From contig DASUEU010000090.1 in the NCBI GenBank assembly GCA_036274895.1, forward strand, positions 1 through 21,089: a stretch of 21,089 nucleotides of DNA, read 5' to 3'. The stretch's first letter is position 1, and the number at the start of each line of letters is the position of its first letter. The notes beneath the pieces were generated by a model. It worked only from the letters and a program-made list of their open reading frames with translations, ran no database searches and was not told where the DNA came from. Below, one piece after another: positions 17,938-21,089 of this stretch. This DNA is from CALMKX01 sp036274895 (GTDB taxonomy: Bacteria > Acidobacteriota > Thermoanaerobaculia > Multivoradales > SZUA-115). The translations under genes and the position numbers were made by a program.

Positions 17938-19500
17938 TCAGGTGAGTGGCGCGGGGTTGAACAGCGCCAGGTGGTTGTGGATGCGATGCACTTCGGTCCA
18001 CGTCTTCTTCCTGCCGCTGGCGACATCGAGGTAGGTGTGAAACAACTCCCAGCCGAGCTCCTCGACGCTGCTCTCGCCGCTGGCGATCCGCCCGGCGTCG
18101 ACGTCGATCAGGTCGGGCCACCGCTCGGCGAGCTCGGTGCGGGTGCCGACCTTGATCACCGGCGCCATCGCCAGTCCATAGGGCGTGCCGCGTCCGGTGG
18201 TGAAGACGTGGAGGTTCATTCCGGCAGCCAACTGCAGCGTGCCGCAGACGAAGTCGCCGGCCGGCGTAGCGCAGAACAGCAGGCCGCTGCGTTCGGCGCG
18301 CTCTCCCGGGCCGATGACGCCGCTGATCGCCGACTGGCCGGACTTGGCGGTGGCGCCGAGCGCCTTCTCGACGATGTTGGACAGGCCGCCGACCTTGTTG
18401 CCCGGCGACGGATTGGCGCTGCGGTCGCTCCCGCCGCGGGCGAGGTAGCGGTCGTACCACTCCATCTCGCGGATTAGCGCTTGCGCCACCTCCTCGTCGC
18501 GGGCGCGGGCGGTGAGCAGGTGCACGGCGTCGCGGACCTCGGTCACCTCGGAGAACATCACCGTCGCGCCGGCACGCACCAGCAGGTCGGCAGCGAAGCC
18601 GAGGGCGGGATTCGCCGTGATGCCGGAGAAGGCGTCGCTGCCGCCGCATTGCATGCCGAGCACCAAGGCGGAGGCCGGGCAGGTCTCGCGTCGCCGCTGG
18701 TCGAGCTGCTGCAGGCGTCGCTCGGCCATCGTCAGGATCTGCTCGATCATCCCGCGGAAGCCGTGCTGAGAATCCTGCAGACGGTAAAGCCACGGCTCTC
18801 GCAGGTCGAGGCCACTGCCTCCGGCACCTGGCTTCGGGGCGATCTGCGCGGGCTGCAGCATTTCGCATCCCAGGCCGACGACCAGGGCCTGGCCGCCCAG
18901 GTTCGGGTTGCGCGCGAGGTTTCTGACGGTACGGATCGGGATCTCGACGTCGGGCGCGTCGAAGGCGACCCCACAGCCGAAGTCGTGGGAGAGGACGACC
19001 ACGTCGTCGACGTTGGGATACCGCGGCAGGAGCTCGGTACGGATCCTCTCGAGGGCGTGCTCGAGAACACCGGCGACACACTGCACCGTCATCGTGATGC
19101 CGAGGACGTTGCGGGTGCCGACGGTTCCGTCGGCGTTCCGGTACCCCTCGAAGGTGTACCCTTCGAGCGGCGGCGGGTCGGGCGGCACGGCGGTCGATCG
19201 TGGCAGCGAATCGAGGGCCGGCGGCGTGGGCAGGACGAGGTCGCCTTCCCGGACCCAGCTGCCCTCGAGCAGGGCGCGCCGCGCGGTGCCGATGACCTGC
19301 CCGTAGCGCCGCACCGCCTCGCCCTCGGCGATCGGCCGGAGCGCCACCTTGTGGGCCTGCGGAATCGCGTCGCGGAGGCGCAGTCCGTCGCCGAACGCCG
19401 CGCCCGCCGAGACGCCGCCGTCGTTGACGACGACGGCCACGTTGTCGGCCTCGTGCGCCCGCACGTAGCGCGGCTTCTCCGCCCATCGAGTCAGTGGCAA
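17938..19500 (-). CDS. garD: Galactarate dehydratase
   Basis: A 520-residue enzyme very close in layout to E. coli GarD (523), which dehydrates galactarate (mucate) to 5-keto-4-deoxyglucarate in the cytoplasm. An N-terminal SAF-like domain (HEADNVAVVVNDGG ... LPTPPALDSLP) precedes the catalytic part. Shared blocks are LEGYTFEGYRNADGTVGTRNVLGIT, GLGCEMLQP, QRRRETCPASALVLGMQCGGSDAFSGITANPALG, ATVMFSEVTEVRDAVHLL, NPSPGNKVGGLSNIVEKALG, TTGRGTPYGLAMAPVIK and terminal FNPAPLT. These match GarD better than altronate dehydratase UxaA, especially the DAFSG, EMEWYD and FNPAP segments. Start is TTG at 19500, with GGGAGG (plus 19509-19514) eight bases upstream, overlapping the preceding gene by 10 bases. 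Confidence 0.9.
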   Translation of the reverse strand: MPLTRWAEKPRYVRAHEADNVAVVVNDGGVSAGAAFGDGLRLRDAIPQAHKVALRPIAEGEAVRRYGQVIGTARRALLEGSWVREGDLVLPTPPALDSLPRSTAVPPDPPPLEGYTFEGYRNADGTVGTRNVLGITMTVQCVAGVLEHALERIRTELLPRYPNVDDVVVLSHDFGCGVAFDAPDVEIPIRTVRNLARNPNLGGQALVVGLGCEMLQPAQIAPKPGAGGSGLDLREPWLYRLQDSQHGFRGMIEQILTMAERRLQQLDQRRRETCPASALVLGMQCGGSDAFSGITANPALGFAADLLVRAGATVMFSEVTEVRDAVHLLTARARDEEVAQALIREMEWYDRYLARGGSDRSANPSPGNKVGGLSNIVEKALGATAKSGQSAISGVIGPGERAERSGLLFCATPAGDFVCGTLQLAAGMNLHVFTTGRGTPYGLAMAPVIKVGTRTELAERWPDLIDVDAGRIASGESSVEELGWELFHTYLDVASGRKKTWTEVHRIHNHLALFNPAPLT

Positions 19501-20582
19501 GGGCTCGTCCTCCCTGCGGCTCGAGCCTCGCGATGCCCGCCGCCGAGGCCGGCGGCCTGGTAGATGGAGAGGACCAGCGACAAGGACCGCCTGCCTTCGA
19601 CTCCGTTCACGAGCGGATCGCGATCCTCCAGGATCGCGGCGACGAAGTCCTGCACGAGAAGCGCGTGTCCGCGGGTGCCGATGCCGGTGGGGCTGGCCCC
19701 CGAGCCCGCGGGTCCGGCAGCGAGGGGGGTGAGCCCGCCAGGGCGAATCCGGGGCGCTCTTTCTCCGGGAGTCTCCGCATGGGCCTCCCAGCGGATCAGC
19801 GTGTCCCCTTCGATCTGCGCTCCGCCCCGGCTGCCATAGACCTCGACACGATGCGGGAAGCCCGGTGCGGCTGCAGTGGTGGCGACGATGGCGCCGCGAG
19901 CGCCCGACGAGAAGCGCAGGGCTGCCGTCACGCAGTCCTCCACTTCGATCTCGTGCTGCAGCGCGCCGCCTGAGGCGCCGACCACCTCCGCCTCGCCGCC
20001 CATGAGCCAGAGCAAGAGGTCTACGAGGTGGATGCCCTGGTTCATCAGCGCGCCGCCGCCGTCGAGCGACCAGGTACCGCGCCATGCCGCGCTGTCGTAG
20101 TAGCTCTGGGGACGGAAGTACGGGACGGTTGCCGTTCCCAGCACGAGATCTCCGAGCTCGCCCGCCCGGATGGCGTCGTGGAGCGCGCGGGTGGCGGGAT
20201 CGGTCCGCCGCTGCAGGACGACGCCCAGTCGCACTCCCGCGTCGCGGCAGGCGGCGATCATGGCGTCGGCATCGGCGAGGCGCAGGGCCATCGGCTTCTC
20301 GACCAGCACGTGCTTGCCCGCCCGCGCCGCCGCCACGGCCTGTTCCGCGTGCAGGCCGCTCGGAGAGCACAGGCAGACGGCGTCGACGTCGGAGCGCTCG
20401 AGCAGCGCCTCGAGGCTCGCCTCGCACGGCACGCCGAGCTCCGCCGCTGCCTCATCCGCTCGTGCCGCGTCGGCGCGGCAGATGGCCGCGAGCCTGGCGC
20501 CAGGCGTCTCCGCGATGGCGCGTGCGTGGTAGCGGGCGACCATGCCCGCGCCGACGATCCCGAAGCCGATCTCCGTGCTCAT
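19491..20582 (-). CDS. Gfo/Idh/MocA-family NAD(P)-dependent oxidoreductase
   Basis: A 363-residue sugar dehydrogenase-type protein. The Rossmann motif GFGIVGAGMVARYHARAI (6-23) binds NAD(P); VLVEKPMAL contains the family Glu-Lys-Pro (95-97). The second domain has GGGALMNQGIHLVDLLLWLMGG with His185 and Asp188 as likely catalytic residues. It starts by an ATGA overlap with the pectinesterase gene and overlaps garD by 10 bases, so the three genes are probably one transcript. The context suggests oxidation of a pectin-derived sugar acid such as galacturonate, but family members vary widely and the substrate cannot be read. Confidence 0.88.
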   Translation of the reverse strand: MSTEIGFGIVGAGMVARYHARAIAETPGARLAAICRADAARADEAAAELGVPCEASLEALLERSDVDAVCLCSPSGLHAEQAVAAARAGKHVLVEKPMALRLADADAMIAACRDAGVRLGVVLQRRTDPATRALHDAIRAGELGDLVLGTATVPYFRPQSYYDSAAWRGTWSLDGGGALMNQGIHLVDLLLWLMGGEAEVVGASGGALQHEIEVEDCVTAALRFSSGARGAIVATTAAAPGFPHRVEVYGSRGGAQIEGDTLIRWEAHAETPGERAPRIRPGGLTPLAAGPAGSGASPTGIGTRGHALLVQDFVAAILEDRDPLVNGVEGRRSLSLVLSIYQAAGLGGGHREARAAGRTSPCH

Positions 20583-21089
20583 GGGATGCCTGGCCTCTCG
20601 ACCTTCGGAGGGTCGAAGCGAACCGGCTCGGCCCGGGTCGGATCCCATCCCCCGCCCCCTCCGAAGACCGCGGCCGGCGTGATCCGGTCGGCCTCCGCGG
20701 TCGTCAGCTCCCTCGACCACGACACGCGCGCGGCGCGATCGGCCCCCGCTCCCGTGTTGTGGTATTCGAAATAGCGACTGGTGCGCTCGCTCCAGGGCCT
20801 GTCCCAGTTGTGCCAGCCCGCGGGGCGGATCCCCGCGCCCAGCTCGCTGCGCATGAAGATCGTCGCGGCATGGTCTCGCCACGGCCGGCCGAGGTAGGTC
20901 TGCTCGCCCTCCACGACGCGGACGCGGCTGCGGTTGAAGACGAACCCGAAGGCGGATTCGGGAGGAGTGGCCGCCGCCGTCAGGTAGCTGGAGGCGAGCG
21001 CGTGAATGTCGCAGCTCTCGAACCAGGCCGTCGCTCCTCCGAACACGAAGTCCGTCGTGCCTTCGATGGAGCAGCCGGTGAAATAGTGC
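20579..21089 (-). CDS. Pectinesterase, carbohydrate esterase family 8 (5'-truncated)
   Basis: About 169 C-terminal residues are present; the gene runs off the window at its 5' end. Reading from the edge, the protein begins HYFTGCSIEGTTDFVFGGATAWFESCDIHAL, which contains the catalytic Asp of TDFVFG and its surrounding family motif. YLGRPWRDHAATIFMRSELGAGIRPAGWHNW holds the substrate-binding Arg of LGRPW. YFEYHNTGAGADRAARVSW is the last family block. Pectinesterases remove methyl groups from homogalacturonan and are normally exported; the signal peptide is not in view. Its TGA overlaps the next ATG (ATGA), pointing to an operon for pectin use. Confidence 0.92.
   Translation of the reverse strand, partial: HYFTGCSIEGTTDFVFGGATAWFESCDIHALASSYLTAAATPPESAFGFVFNRSRVRVVEGEQTYLGRPWRDHAATIFMRSELGAGIRPAGWHNWDRPWSERTSRYFEYHNTGAGADRAARVSWSRELTTAEADRITPAAVFGGGGGWDPTRAEPVRFDPPKVERPGIP

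Noticed and set aside
16381..21089. The sugar-acid cluster as a recently transferred island
   Set aside because: Its base composition looks only slightly lower in GC than its neighbours by eye, and no integrase, tRNA or flanking repeat marks a boundary.

Overview
The window is about 21 kb of high-GC bacterial chromosome (roughly 70% G+C by eye), densely coding, with gaps under 300 bases throughout. Two secreted proteins share a C-terminal module of about 110 residues (starts with Cys, then an LCL..RF motif, ends in a VTDTxTG-like segment and DTxAF). I associate this module with Acidobacteriota of the Thermoanaerobaculia type. The ELWxxDGT repeat protein and the overall gene mix fit that lineage, but the assignment is an inference.

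Left end (1-3312): the 3' three quarters of rpoC (RNA polymerase beta'), closed by a strong intrinsic terminator. Next (3339-4501) is a secreted cupredoxin/Calx-beta fusion, then a convergent VapBC-type toxin-antitoxin pair (4511-5123). A plus-strand pair follows (5254-8384): an exported M20 amidohydrolase translationally coupled to a UbiD-family decarboxylase.

Middle (8385-11911): a minus-strand amino-acid operon thrB-thrC-serC, making threonine from homoserine and phosphoserine for serine. Upstream is the most interesting signal in the window. A good sigma70-type promoter places transcription start on the ATG of an 18-codon Ser/Thr-rich reading frame (8 Ser, 2 Thr). After it come a 7-bp antiterminator-like pairing, an 11-bp GC hairpin and a small hairpin covering the thrB Shine-Dalgarno site. 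This looks like a ribosome-mediated attenuator sensing serine and threonine for an operon that makes both.

Divergent from it (12014-16328) are a 1211-residue secreted ELWxxDGT repeat protein ending in two copies of the shared module, and a small lipoprotein. Three promoters (vapB, the leader peptide, the lipoprotein) share one layout: the -10 box ends exactly six bases before the ATG, as expected for leaderless mRNAs.

Right end (16381-21089): a minus-strand cluster for pectin-derived sugar acids. It holds a truncated pectinesterase, a Gfo/Idh/MocA oxidoreductase, galactarate dehydratase (garD) and an ExuT-like MFS transporter with an unusual C-terminal membrane extension. The genes overlap or lie close together, and both garD and the transporter appear to start at TTG behind good Shine-Dalgarno sites.
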